Assembly (NCBI GenBank): GCA_027620105.1
Contig: JAQCIA010000175.1
Coordinates: 1-5,244, forward strand
Direction: 5' to 3'
DNA: 5,244 nt
Origin: Verrucomicrobiota bacterium
GTDB lineage: Bacteria; Verrucomicrobiota; Kiritimatiellia; UBA8416; JAIOPI01
Shown: positions 1 through 5,244 of the stretch, piece after piece
Numbering within the stretch: the stretch's first letter is position 1
Layout: each line of letters opens with the position of its first letter
The notes under the pieces: model-generated
Database searches by the model: none
Told to the model about the DNA's origin: nothing
Seen by the model: the letters and a program-made list of their open reading frames with translations, nothing else
Translations under genes and position numbers: made by a program

Positions 1-1776
1 TATGGCCCGGCCGTAGTCCTGGAGGGCTCCCGCCACGATCTCCGACGCCGAAGCGCTCAGGCGGTTCACGAGGACCACCAGCGGGCCATTGTAATAGATG
101 CGCGGATCCTCATCGTCGAGCGGGCGCACCAGAAAGCGCTCCTTGACCTGCACGGTGGGCCCCTGCCGAATGAACAGCCCGGTCATGTCGATGGCCTCGA
201 CCAGGGCCCCGCCGCCATTCCCACGCAGGTCAAACAGCACGCCAGAGACGCCCTGCTTTTGCATGCCGGTCAGGATGCGGACCACATCGTAGACCGCGCT
301 GCGGAATCCGGGATCGTCGGGCGAACGCGTGTCCATGCTGCTATAAAAGGCCGGCAGACGCACGACGCCGAGGGTGCGGGGCATGCCGTCAGATCCGATG
401 ACATTGTGTACGGAACCGGTTGCAGCCTGATCCTCCAGCTTCACTTCATCGCGCACGAGGTCCACGATTTTTGTCACCGTGCTGCTGGGATCTGTGGCTG
501 GAATAACCGTGAGCACCACGCGCGTGCCCTTGTCGCCGCGGATTTTTTCCACCACCTTGTTCAGCGGCCAGTGTAGGACGTCTTCGCTTGGCGCGGCGTC
601 CTGGCCCACCCCGATGATTTTGTCCCCTGGCCGCAGCCGCTTCTCGCGCGTGTCGCGATCGGCCGGGCCCCCGGGAATCAGGCGGACGATCTTGGCCGCG
701 CCATCTTCCGCGCTGAGCAGGGCGCCAATACCGAAGAGTGAGAGCTTCATTTCGATTTCGAAATCCTTGAGCGCGCTCGGCGTCAGATATGTCGAATGCG
801 GATCATAGGCCTGCGTGAAGGCGGTCAGGTAGCGCTGCAACAAGGCGTCCGCATCGCTGTCTTCAATGATGGTTTGCGCCTGGCGATACCGCTTGAGCAA
901 CACAACTTCAATTGGTTCCGGAGGGACCGCGTTGGTGGCGGCGGCGGCAGAAATCTCTTCCTCGGGCCCGGCGGCAACGATCGGGTCATCCCCCTCGGTC
1001 AGGCTGGCACCGTTCGTGGGCATTGCGACGACCGCCGTGGCACCCGTGAGGGTGCTGCCCGGGCCCATGGTCACCAGGTCGCTCGGCACCGACAGCAGTG
1101 CCGGCGGATTGGAGGGCGTCGGTTCCGAACTGACCAGCGTGGTTATCTTGCCATCAATGAGCGCAGCCTCATTGAGCCCCGCATCCATCGTACTCAACGC
1201 CACCACGTTCGAGCTGTCCGCCTGTTCGCGGCTGATCAGCAGGCGCACATACTCATTCTTAATCTTACGCCGCCAGAGGTCATCCCAGTCCGCCGCATCC
1301 ACTGGCCAGGGGGCGCGTTTGCGTTCCCACATATAGGTCTCGTCCTGCGTCCAGTCGAACCCGGATTCGAGCACCTGCGCGATGTAGTCCACCCGATTGC
1401 TCAGCCGCTGCTTGAACGTGTCGAAGACGTCAAAGGCGAAGGAGATATCACCGCGCTTCAGGTCATCATCCAGCGTTGTGGCGCGCGCGCGGAAAGCCTC
1501 GATATCGGACTGCAGAAAGTACAGCCGTTCGTAGTCGAGCGAGACGATGAGGTTTGTCCAGGTGCGGCTGGAGATGTCGTCACCCATTTCCATGTGAAGC
1601 AGATGCAGGCGTGGCAGCCGTTGCGCCAGGCGCTCGCCGATACTGGCGTGCCCCGGTTGCGGCTCGACGGTGCGCGCCTCTGCCACGCGGCCGACACCGG
1701 CGGTGGCCAGCACCAGCAGCAGGCCACCGACCCACGTCCGCGCCCGCCCATGGCAAAATGTTCGCAAAATACTCAT
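1..1776 (-). CDS. prc: Tail-specific (carboxy-terminal processing) protease Prc/Tsp, S41 family, 3' end outside window
   Basis: Periplasmic serine protease of the Prc/Tsp type, which degrades or trims proteins from their C-termini and in well-studied bacteria acts on cell-wall enzymes. The visible part is 592 residues. Residues 1-34 look like a signal peptide: basic start, hydrophobic stretch GGLLLVLATAGVG near 17-29, and a possible cleavage after AEA. Residues about 68-180 match the helical N-terminal domain of Prc (SLDYERLYFLQSD, ERKRAPWP). Residues about 184-291 are an extra linker rich in Ala, Pro, Thr and Ser. AFTQAYDPHSTYL (319-331) leads into a PDZ domain (about 340-445; SLFGIGALL, GGPAD, RPGDKIIGVGQ). 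The S41 core follows, with DLRGNGGGALVEA (516-528) and NRLSASASEIVAGALQDYGR (571-590). By alignment to E. coli Tsp, Ser576 is the nucleophile and Asp587 matches Asp441. The catalytic lysine should be near residue 601, just past the window edge. ATG at 1776 gives the signal peptide but has no clear ribosome binding site. Confidence 0.94.
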   Translation of the reverse strand, partial: MSILRTFCHGRARTWVGGLLLVLATAGVGRVAEARTVEPQPGHASIGERLAQRLPRLHLLHMEMGDDISSRTWTNLIVSLDYERLYFLQSDIEAFRARATTLDDDLKRGDISFAFDVFDTFKQRLSNRVDYIAQVLESGFDWTQDETYMWERKRAPWPVDAADWDDLWRRKIKNEYVRLLISREQADSSNVVALSTMDAGLNEAALIDGKITTLVSSEPTPSNPPALLSVPSDLVTMGPGSTLTGATAVVAMPTNGASLTEGDDPIVAAGPEEEISAAAATNAVPPEPIEVVLLKRYRQAQTIIEDSDADALLQRYLTAFTQAYDPHSTYLTPSALKDFEIEMKLSLFGIGALLSAEDGAAKIVRLIPGGPADRDTREKRLRPGDKIIGVGQDAAPSEDVLHWPLNKVVEKIRGDKGTRVVLTVIPATDPSSTVTKIVDLVRDEVKLEDQAATGSVHNVIGSDGMPRTLGVVRLPAFYSSMDTRSPDDPGFRSAVYDVVRILTGMQKQGVSGVLFDLRGNGGGALVEAIDMTGLFIRQGPTVQVKERFLVRPLDDEDPRIYYNGPLVVLVNRLSASASEIVAGALQDYGRAI

Positions 1777-1783
1777 TACCAAT

Positions 1784-1792
1784 ATGTTACCA
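1784..1792 (-). promoter_or_regulatory. Candidate extended -10 element for prc (possible leaderless start)
   Basis: On the minus strand TGG is followed by TAACAT, which matches TATAAT at 4 of 6 positions and has an extended TGn. Exactly 7 bases (ATTGGTA) separate it from the prc ATG at 1776, so transcription would begin at or next to the start codon. No good -35 hexamer lies 16-18 bases upstream. The strong terminator at 1855-1898 means prc needs a promoter between about 1777 and 1854, which supports looking here. The exact element is a tentative call. Confidence 0.35.
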
Positions 1793-1854
1793 TCACGCAG
1801 GCGCCAGTTGATTGCAATCTGCGTATTTTCACAAAAAAGCCGGCGTGATTACAC

Positions 1855-1898
1855 AAAAAAAGGCAAGGGTGGTCTGCTTGCGAGCACCACCCCTGCCT
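1855..1898 (-). terminator. Rho-independent terminator of the HU gene
   Basis: Read on the minus strand, AGGCAGGGGTGGT (1898-1886) pairs with ACCACCCTTGCCT (1873-1861): 13 pairs, one of them a G-U wobble. The 12-base loop can fold further through GCT/AGC. A run of seven T residues (1861-1855) follows directly. The first stem base lies about 25 bases after the HU stop codon, the normal place for an intrinsic terminator. The structure would end HU transcripts and insulate the downstream prc gene. It is asymmetric: the plus-strand reading has no T tract after the stem. Confidence 0.9.
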
Positions 1899-1923
1899 GG
1901 AATACGGATCGGTCGAATCAGGC

Positions 1924-2196
1924 TCAGGCGCCGAGAACCGACTCCTTGCAAACCTTGGCGACGCGGAATTTCACGACGGTCTTCGCCGGGATGTCGATGA
2001 CGGCACCCGTTGCGGGGTTACGCCCCTGGCGCGCCTTGCGGTTGACGAGCACCAGCTTTCCGATCCCCGGGATCATGAATGCGTTTCTCGCTTCGGCATA
2101 GGCCAGTGTCGCGAGCTGCTCGAGCAGCGTCTCAACCTGCGACTTGGCCAAGCCAGTTTTCTCCGCCAGTGTTGCGATCGTCTGTGTCTTCGTCAT
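1924..2196 (-). CDS. HU/IHF-family DNA-binding protein
   Basis: Small nucleoid protein of 90 residues, the usual HU length. It would bind DNA as a dimer, bend it and compact the chromosome. Residues 1-40 form the helical dimerisation part (TIATLAEKTGLAKSQVETLL). Residues 41-82 form the beta-sheet and arm region, with IPGIGKLVLVNRKARQGRNP (42-61) followed by ATGAVIDIPAK, the HU signature. Pro61 in GRNPATG is the conserved arm-tip proline that inserts into the minor groove. The variant GIGKL replaces the common GFGTF, and VVKFRVAK (74-81) replaces the common VPKFKPGK-like segment. From memory this resembles HU variants of the Verrucomicrobia-like lineages. The ATG at 2196 is fixed by a strong Shine-Dalgarno sequence six bases upstream. 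The gene is flanked by its own candidate promoter and a terminator, so it is probably monocistronic. Confidence 0.96.
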   Translation of the reverse strand: MTKTQTIATLAEKTGLAKSQVETLLEQLATLAYAEARNAFMIPGIGKLVLVNRKARQGRNPATGAVIDIPAKTVVKFRVAKVCKESVLGA

Positions 2197-2202
2197 GGGC
2201 TA

Positions 2203-2208
2203 ACCTCC
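2203..2208 (-). promoter_or_regulatory. Strong ribosome binding site of the HU gene
   Basis: GGAGGT on the minus strand is followed by six bases and the ATG at 2196. It is a near-consensus Shine-Dalgarno sequence and fixes the HU start. It is the only strong one in the window, which fits a highly expressed nucleoid protein. Confidence 0.85.
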
Positions 2209-2261
2209 ATCGTTCGTGTCGCGTCCTTCTGCGTCTGTGCAAAGCCACTGCGCTTTCCGGT

Positions 2262-2289
2262 ATTATCGGCGGCGGCCACGTGAAAACAA
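2262..2289 (-). promoter_or_regulatory. Candidate sigma-70-type promoter of the HU gene
   Basis: On the minus strand, TTGTTT (2289-2284, 3 of 6 against TTGACA), a 16-base spacer and GATAAT (2267-2262, 5 of 6 against TATAAT). The predicted transcription start is near 2255, giving a leader of about 59 bases that contains the GGAGGT ribosome binding site. Upstream of the -35, bases 2282-2318 are about 70% A+T in an otherwise GC-rich window, consistent with an UP-like element. The 9-mer GCGGCCACG occurs twice, in the spacer (2272-2280) and at 2320-2328. Confidence 0.5.
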
Positions 2290-2407
2290 GCGAAAAATCC
2301 CTAAATTTCAAACTATTGTGCGGCCACGCGCCGAGTCAGAACATGCTTACGGGAGCGGTTTGGCGCGGAGCCATTTCCGGCGCATGGTGCTGCGTGTCGT
2401 CACGCGC

Positions 2408-3154
2408 TCACGCCGTGGTGGCCAGCAGCGCGCTCACCAGTTTCGCGCGCAGCGGTGGCGCCAGGGGCGCTTCGCCATCTTCCTGGATGGTGGCGAGCAG
2501 GTGACGATCGCCACAAACGCGCACACCGGACACGCCGCCGATTGGAGCGCGTTCGCCGACCGTATCGACGAAGCAAAGAATCGGCTGCACGGTCACCGGT
2601 GCGCCGCACGCCTCCTGCAGCAAGGCGCGCAGCGCTCCCGCGGCGTGCTGCACCTGCTCAACCGGCGCCCGCGAAGGCTCGCGGCCATCGACCAGGATTC
2701 GTCCGTCAACAATGGTCACCGCGCCAGCCCAGCGCTTGGTCTCAATCACAAACACGCCTGTGGGCCCGATCACCACATGATCCAGATCGCCGGGGGCGCC
2801 CCCGCCCCCCTTTGCCGGCAGCCCATGAAACACATCATGCTCGGCAGACAGCATGGCCAGCACGCGCGCCACGCGCTCTTCGCCGCGCGCGCCTTTGAGG
2901 AATGAGGCCAGTCCCGCCTGGCTGGCGTTGACCGCCAGCGCCAGGATCAGGGCGAGCATGACGAGGAGAAACCCGATGAAGGGCAAGTCCAGCGGCTGCC
3001 AGGGCAGCGCCGCGCGCGCCAGATATCCAGCCGCGCCAACGACCACAAACAGCGGCAACAACACGCGCAGCAGCCCCCGCAGGCGCGGCTGCTCGCCGGG
3101 GCTGCCGTGTACACGGGCATAGGGATCGGACACTGTGGGAGCTGTGGCGCGCAT
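2408..3154 (-). CDS. Membrane-anchored NERD-domain protein (nuclease-related)
   Basis: Protein of 248 residues with two N-terminal membrane helices (about 27-49 and 57-76) joined by a short loop, then a NERD domain (about 87-180). NERD is a nuclease-related domain of the PD-(D/E)XK type, found in many uncharacterised bacterial proteins. Visible signature: KGARGEERVARVL (87-99), GDLDHVVIGPTGVFVIETKR (122-141) and GAVTIVDGRI. Asp125, Glu138 and Lys140 sit in the D...ExK arrangement expected of the active site, and Glu92 in GEE is also typical. The tail (185-248) has no motif I recognise. The domain should face the cytoplasm if the N-terminus does. The ATG at 3154 has no good ribosome binding site. 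The gene is divergent from the sugar transferase, with 77 bases between start codons. Substrate and role cannot be read from the sequence; a role in DNA or RNA processing would be inference from the fold only. Confidence 0.87.
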   Translation of the reverse strand: MRATAPTVSDPYARVHGSPGEQPRLRGLLRVLLPLFVVVGAAGYLARAALPWQPLDLPFIGFLLVMLALILALAVNASQAGLASFLKGARGEERVARVLAMLSAEHDVFHGLPAKGGGGAPGDLDHVVIGPTGVFVIETKRWAGAVTIVDGRILVDGREPSRAPVEQVQHAAGALRALLQEACGAPVTVQPILCFVDTVGERAPIGGVSGVRVCGDRHLLATIQEDGEAPLAPPLRAKLVSALLATTA

Positions 3155-3166
3155 GTGATTCGCGCT

Positions 3167-3196
3167 TTCATAGCCCGCCGCGCGGGCGACTGTCGA
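3167..3196 (-). promoter_or_regulatory. Candidate promoter of the NERD gene
   Basis: On the minus strand, TCGACA (3196-3191, 5 of 6 against TTGACA), an 18-base spacer and TATGAA (3172-3167, 4 of 6). Transcription would start near 3160, only about 6 bases before the ATG at 3154, leaving almost no leader. The spacer contains a perfect inverted repeat, GCCCGC-CGC-GCGGGC (3173-3187). Such GC-rich repeats are easily found by chance here, so this is a tentative call. Confidence 0.35.
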
Positions 3197-3201
3197 CCGT
3201 T

Positions 3202-3225
3202 TTCGCCTTTTACGGCGAATTCGCC
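3202..3225 (+). repeat. TTCGCC half-site array / palindrome, candidate operator
   Basis: TTCGCC (3202-3207), six bases, then the perfect 12-base palindrome GGCGAATTCGCC (3214-3225). This gives three copies of one hexamer in direct, inverted, direct order, with the two direct copies 18 bases apart. The palindrome lies between the candidate -35 and -10 of the sugar transferase, where a bound repressor would block RNA polymerase. The array also lies upstream of the divergent NERD gene. No regulator gene is visible in the window. Confidence 0.4.
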
Positions 3226-3236
3226 CGCCCTATGAT
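3209..3236 (+). promoter_or_regulatory. Candidate promoter of the sugar transferase (possible leaderless start)
   Basis: TTTACG (3209-3214, 4 of 6 against TTGACA), a 16-base spacer and TATGAT (3231-3236, 5 of 6 against TATAAT). Seven bases separate the -10 box from the ATG at 3244, so the transcript would begin at or next to that codon. The box overlaps the earlier ATG at 3232, which this transcript could not include. Neither ATG is preceded by a Shine-Dalgarno sequence. Confidence 0.5.
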
Positions 3237-4671
3237 ACCCCACATGCGAGAACGTGATACCGCCGATGTGCGCCTGAGTGTGATCGCGATGGTCATCGAC
3301 ATGCTGGCTGTATTCGGCGGCCTCATGCTTTCGGTCTGGATGCTGTTCGTGCAGGACTGGTTTTCCTTTCTGCTCCGTCGCAATCCCGGGCCGGACTATC
3401 TGCGGCAGTATGTGCAGTTCGGCATCGCGGTCGCGTTGGTGGCCGTTTTTGTGTTCAGTAAACACGGCCTGTATGTGCGCCCGCAGACGGGAACCTTCAT
3501 CAACAAGATTCCGCGCGTGGTGAAAGCCGGCGTGCTCAGCATCGTGATCAGCCCCGTGGTGGCCTTCCTGTTGCAGAACGATGTCCTGCGCGTTGACATC
3601 TCGCGCGGCGTCTATGCCCTGTCCTGCGCCACCGTGCCATTTCTGCTCCTGCTGGAACGCTACATCATGTTCCGCATTGAGTGGAACCTCGCCCGCCACA
3701 GCCACCGGCGCAACCATGTGCTGATTCTGGGCACGGACGGCATGGCCGTGCGCCTGCAGCGCACCTTTGCCCGTGAGCATATGCTGCGTGCCAAGGTCAT
3801 CGGTTTTCTGCGCACGGATGCCGGCACGGACGCCAAGGACCTTGCGCCGGAGCAGATTCTCGGCGGGCTGGACGAACTCGACACCATCCTCGTGCGCGAG
3901 CGCGTCAATCAGGTGATTCTCACCAGCGCGGATCTGGGCAGCGCGCGCATGCTGGACATCATGCTGATGTGCGAGCAGCGCCTGGTGGCCTTCAACGTCG
4001 TGCCCGATCTGTTTCACCTGATGACCACGAGCATGGACGTGCAATCGCTGGATGACATCCCGCTGCTGGGCGTCAGCTCCTGGCCGCTCGATCATTTCTG
4101 GAACCGGCTGCTCAAACGCGCGGAAGACCTTGTCGGCGCAATCGCCGGACTGATCCTCACGGCGCCCATCATGGCCTGGGCCGCGCTCCGCATCCGAGGT
4201 GAGTCGCCCGGACCGGTCTTTTACCGTCAGGAGCGCTGCGGCGAGCGCGGGCGGAACTTCATGATCATCAAGCTGCGCACCATGCCCGTGGATGCCGAAA
4301 AGGAGTCCGGCCCGGTTTTCACGTCGGCGGGCGATACACGCCGGACACCCTTCGGCACCTTTCTGCGCACGCACAATCTGGATGAGTTGCCGCAGCTTTG
4401 GAATGTGCTCAAAGGCGACATGAGCCTCGTCGGCCCGCGTCCCGAACGTCCCTACTTCGTGGACCAGTTCAAGAGCGAAGTCGCGCGCTACATGTGGCGG
4501 CATGTGTCCCGCCCCGGCATGACGGGCTGGGCCCAGATCAACGGGCTGCGCGGCGAAACCAGCATTGCGGAGCGTGTGAAGTACGATCTGTACTATCTGG
4601 AAAACTGGTCCCTGGCCTTCGACTTCAAAATCCTGCTCAAAACCGTTGTCGCCAATCAGAACGCATACTGA
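3232..4671 (+). CDS. Polyprenyl-phosphate sugar-1-phosphate transferase (WcaJ/EpsE-like exopolysaccharide initiator)
   Basis: Inner-membrane enzyme that moves a sugar 1-phosphate from a nucleotide sugar to undecaprenyl phosphate, the first step of exopolysaccharide, capsule or O-antigen synthesis. The 479 residues show the full polytopic layout: about four membrane helices (14-40, 58-78, 97-115, 126-146), a cytoplasmic Rossmann-like domain beginning VLILGTDG (163-170), a membrane segment near 298-318 and the catalytic domain. The catalytic part has GPVFYRQERCGERGR (327-341), KLRTM (347-351), LDELPQLWNVLKGDMSLVGP (383-402) followed by RPE, PGMTGWAQINGLRGE (428-442), DLYYLENWS (452-460) and the typical terminal NAY. 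Asp384-Glu385 correspond to the catalytic Asp-Glu pair known from PglC. Length is normal for the WcaJ group; the sugar (glucose, galactose or other) cannot be decided. Coordinates give the longest ATG frame; ATG at 3244 is equally likely or better because a -10-like box covers the first ATG. No hairpin with a T tract follows, so read-through into the next gene is possible. Confidence 0.95.
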   Translation: MIPHMRERDTADVRLSVIAMVIDMLAVFGGLMLSVWMLFVQDWFSFLLRRNPGPDYLRQYVQFGIAVALVAVFVFSKHGLYVRPQTGTFINKIPRVVKAGVLSIVISPVVAFLLQNDVLRVDISRGVYALSCATVPFLLLLERYIMFRIEWNLARHSHRRNHVLILGTDGMAVRLQRTFAREHMLRAKVIGFLRTDAGTDAKDLAPEQILGGLDELDTILVRERVNQVILTSADLGSARMLDIMLMCEQRLVAFNVVPDLFHLMTTSMDVQSLDDIPLLGVSSWPLDHFWNRLLKRAEDLVGAIAGLILTAPIMAWAALRIRGESPGPVFYRQERCGERGRNFMIIKLRTMPVDAEKESGPVFTSAGDTRRTPFGTFLRTHNLDELPQLWNVLKGDMSLVGPRPERPYFVDQFKSEVARYMWRHVSRPGMTGWAQINGLRGETSIAERVKYDLYYLENWSLAFDFKILLKTVVANQNAY

Positions 4672-4697
4672 GTCGGCGGCGCGGCGACCGTTCACGA

Positions 4698-4726
4698 TTG
4701 CCGCGGCATGCGTGCGCGGGTATGTT
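4698..4726 (+). promoter_or_regulatory. Weak candidate promoter before the DUF212 gene
   Basis: TTGCCG (4698-4703, 4 of 6), a 17-base spacer and TATGTT (4721-4726, 4 of 6). The predicted start near 4733 would exclude the ATG at 4708 and include the one at 4753. Both hexamers are imperfect, and co-transcription from the transferase promoter is an equally good explanation. Confidence 0.25.
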
Positions 4727-4752
4727 GCAAGCTGGGTCTCACAAAACATGGC

Positions 4753-5217
4753 ATGACGGAATCAGTTACAGATCTGGCACACAGCGTGTGTTTCTGGTCG
4801 GGCGTTTCTTCCTGGATCATTGCGCAGTGTGCCAAAATGGTGAACGGGTTCTTTCGCACGCGTCGCCTGGATTTTCGCTATTTCGTCAGCACGGGCGGCA
4901 TGCCCAGCGCGCACTCGTCCACCGTGACTGGTCTCGCCACCGCCGTCGGGCTTGCGGAGGGTTTCGGCTCGCCGCTTTTCGCCGTGGCTCTGGCACTGGC
5001 ATTCATCGTCATGTTCGACGCCTCCACCGTGCGCCGCGCCGCGGGCCTGCAAGCCAGCCTGCTCAACGAAATTATCGCCGAACTGTTCAAGGAGCACCGC
5101 CTTTCCGAGCGGAAGTTGAAGGAACTGCTGGGACACACGCGCCTCGAAGTCTTTATGGGCGCAACCATCGGCGTGCTTACGGCCCTGCTCGTCGTCTCAC
5201 TGCCCTGGTGGCCATGA
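4753..5217 (+). CDS. Divergent PAP2-family membrane protein (DUF212, YuiD-like)
   Basis: Small membrane protein of 154 residues, close to the usual size of the DUF212/YuiD family, which is distantly related to PAP2 lipid phosphatases. Hydrophobic segments lie near 13-30, 57-70, 74-89 and 132-150. Family signatures are FVSTGGMPSAHSSTVTGLAT (44-63) and IVMFDASTVRRAAGLQA (85-101), then KLKELLGHTRLEVFMGATIG (121-140). His54 in PSAHS and Arg94-Arg95 in VRRAAG occupy the places of conserved phosphatase-type residues, so activity on a lipid or polyprenyl phosphate is plausible, though the family's substrate is not established to my knowledge. ATG at 4753 is preferred because the 15 extra residues from ATG 4708 (basic, two cysteines) do not resemble the family. 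Neither start has a good ribosome binding site. The gene begins 81 bases after the sugar transferase on the same strand, so the two may share a transcript. Confidence 0.92.
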   Translation: MTESVTDLAHSVCFWSGVSSWIIAQCAKMVNGFFRTRRLDFRYFVSTGGMPSAHSSTVTGLATAVGLAEGFGSPLFAVALALAFIVMFDASTVRRAAGLQASLLNEIIAELFKEHRLSERKLKELLGHTRLEVFMGATIGVLTALLVVSLPWWP

Positions 5218-5244
5218 GGCGCGGGCATCGTTGGATGCATACAC
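5218..5244. other. Terminal 27 bases, no assignable gene
   Basis: Bases after the DUF212 stop codon. An ATG occurs at 5235 and is open to the window edge, but three codons cannot support a gene call. No terminator is visible. Confidence 0.6.

Noticed and set aside
1810..1819. Perfect 10-base palindrome GATTGCAATC upstream of prc
   Set aside because: Could be an operator, but a single 10-base palindrome is weak evidence and no second copy is present in the gap.
796..1848. 350-codon open frame on the plus strand opposite prc
   Set aside because: Low-complexity Arg/Gly/Gln/His composition, no motif, and full overlap with the well-supported prc frame, whose terminator and start region it also runs through.
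1830..1864. Two near-identical A-rich tracts (CACAAAAAAGCC and CACAAAAAAAGGC), possible second terminator
   Set aside because: Only the tract next to the 13-pair stem has a real hairpin before it on the minus strand. The second has just the short palindrome GCCGGC, too little to call a terminator.
2947..4749. 600-codon open frame on the minus strand, antisense to the sugar transferase
   Set aside because: Its product is dominated by His, Gln, Ala and Arg, has no recognisable domain, and is a mirror of a clearly real gene. Long antisense frames are expected opposite GC-rich genes.
4708..4752. 15-residue N-terminal extension of the DUF212 protein from ATG 4708
   Set aside because: No ribosome binding site, no family resemblance, and a candidate -10 box lies inside it. 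ATG 4753 fits the family length better.
4762..5240. Minus-strand frames opposite the DUF212 gene
   Set aside because: The plus strand carries clear family motifs; the antisense products show none.

Overview
The window (5,244 bases, GC-rich) is a bacterial chromosomal segment with five genes and short intergenic gaps; no gap exceeds about 210 bases. No RNA gene, insertion sequence, CRISPR array or phage gene was seen. The periplasmic tail-specific protease and the lipid-linked sugar transferase point to a bacterium with an envelope that makes surface polysaccharide. The HU variant (GIGKL in place of the usual GFGTF; VVKFRVAK near the C-terminus) and the unusual linker in the protease recall the Planctomycetes-Verrucomicrobia-Kiritimatiellota group. 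That assignment is an impression from memory, not a search result.

Layout. Bases 1-1776 (minus) hold the first 592 codons of a Prc/Tsp-type S41 protease; the gene runs off the left edge just before the expected catalytic lysine codon. Bases 1777-1923 hold the prc start region and a strong minus-strand intrinsic terminator that insulates prc from the upstream HU-family gene (1924-2196, minus). HU has a strong Shine-Dalgarno sequence and a plausible sigma-70-type promoter with an AT-rich upstream stretch. Bases 2408-3154 (minus) encode a two-helix membrane protein with a NERD nuclease-like domain. It is divergent from a polyprenyl-phosphate sugar-1-phosphate transferase (3232-4671, plus). A DUF212/YuiD-type divergent PAP2 membrane protein (about 4753-5217, plus) follows on the same strand.

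How the genes fit together. The transferase starts lipid-linked glycan assembly on undecaprenyl phosphate. The PAP2-like protein behind it could act on a related polyprenyl or lipid phosphate, but this is inference from adjacency. Prc and HU are housekeeping genes. The NERD protein's role is unknown.

The least ordinary signals are regulatory. Prc and the sugar transferase have no recognisable Shine-Dalgarno sequence, and each has a TAnnnT -10-like box exactly 7 bases before an ATG, which suggests leaderless transcripts. The transferase promoter also contains a three-copy TTCGCC half-site array that looks like an operator. I found no convincing new multi-gene system.
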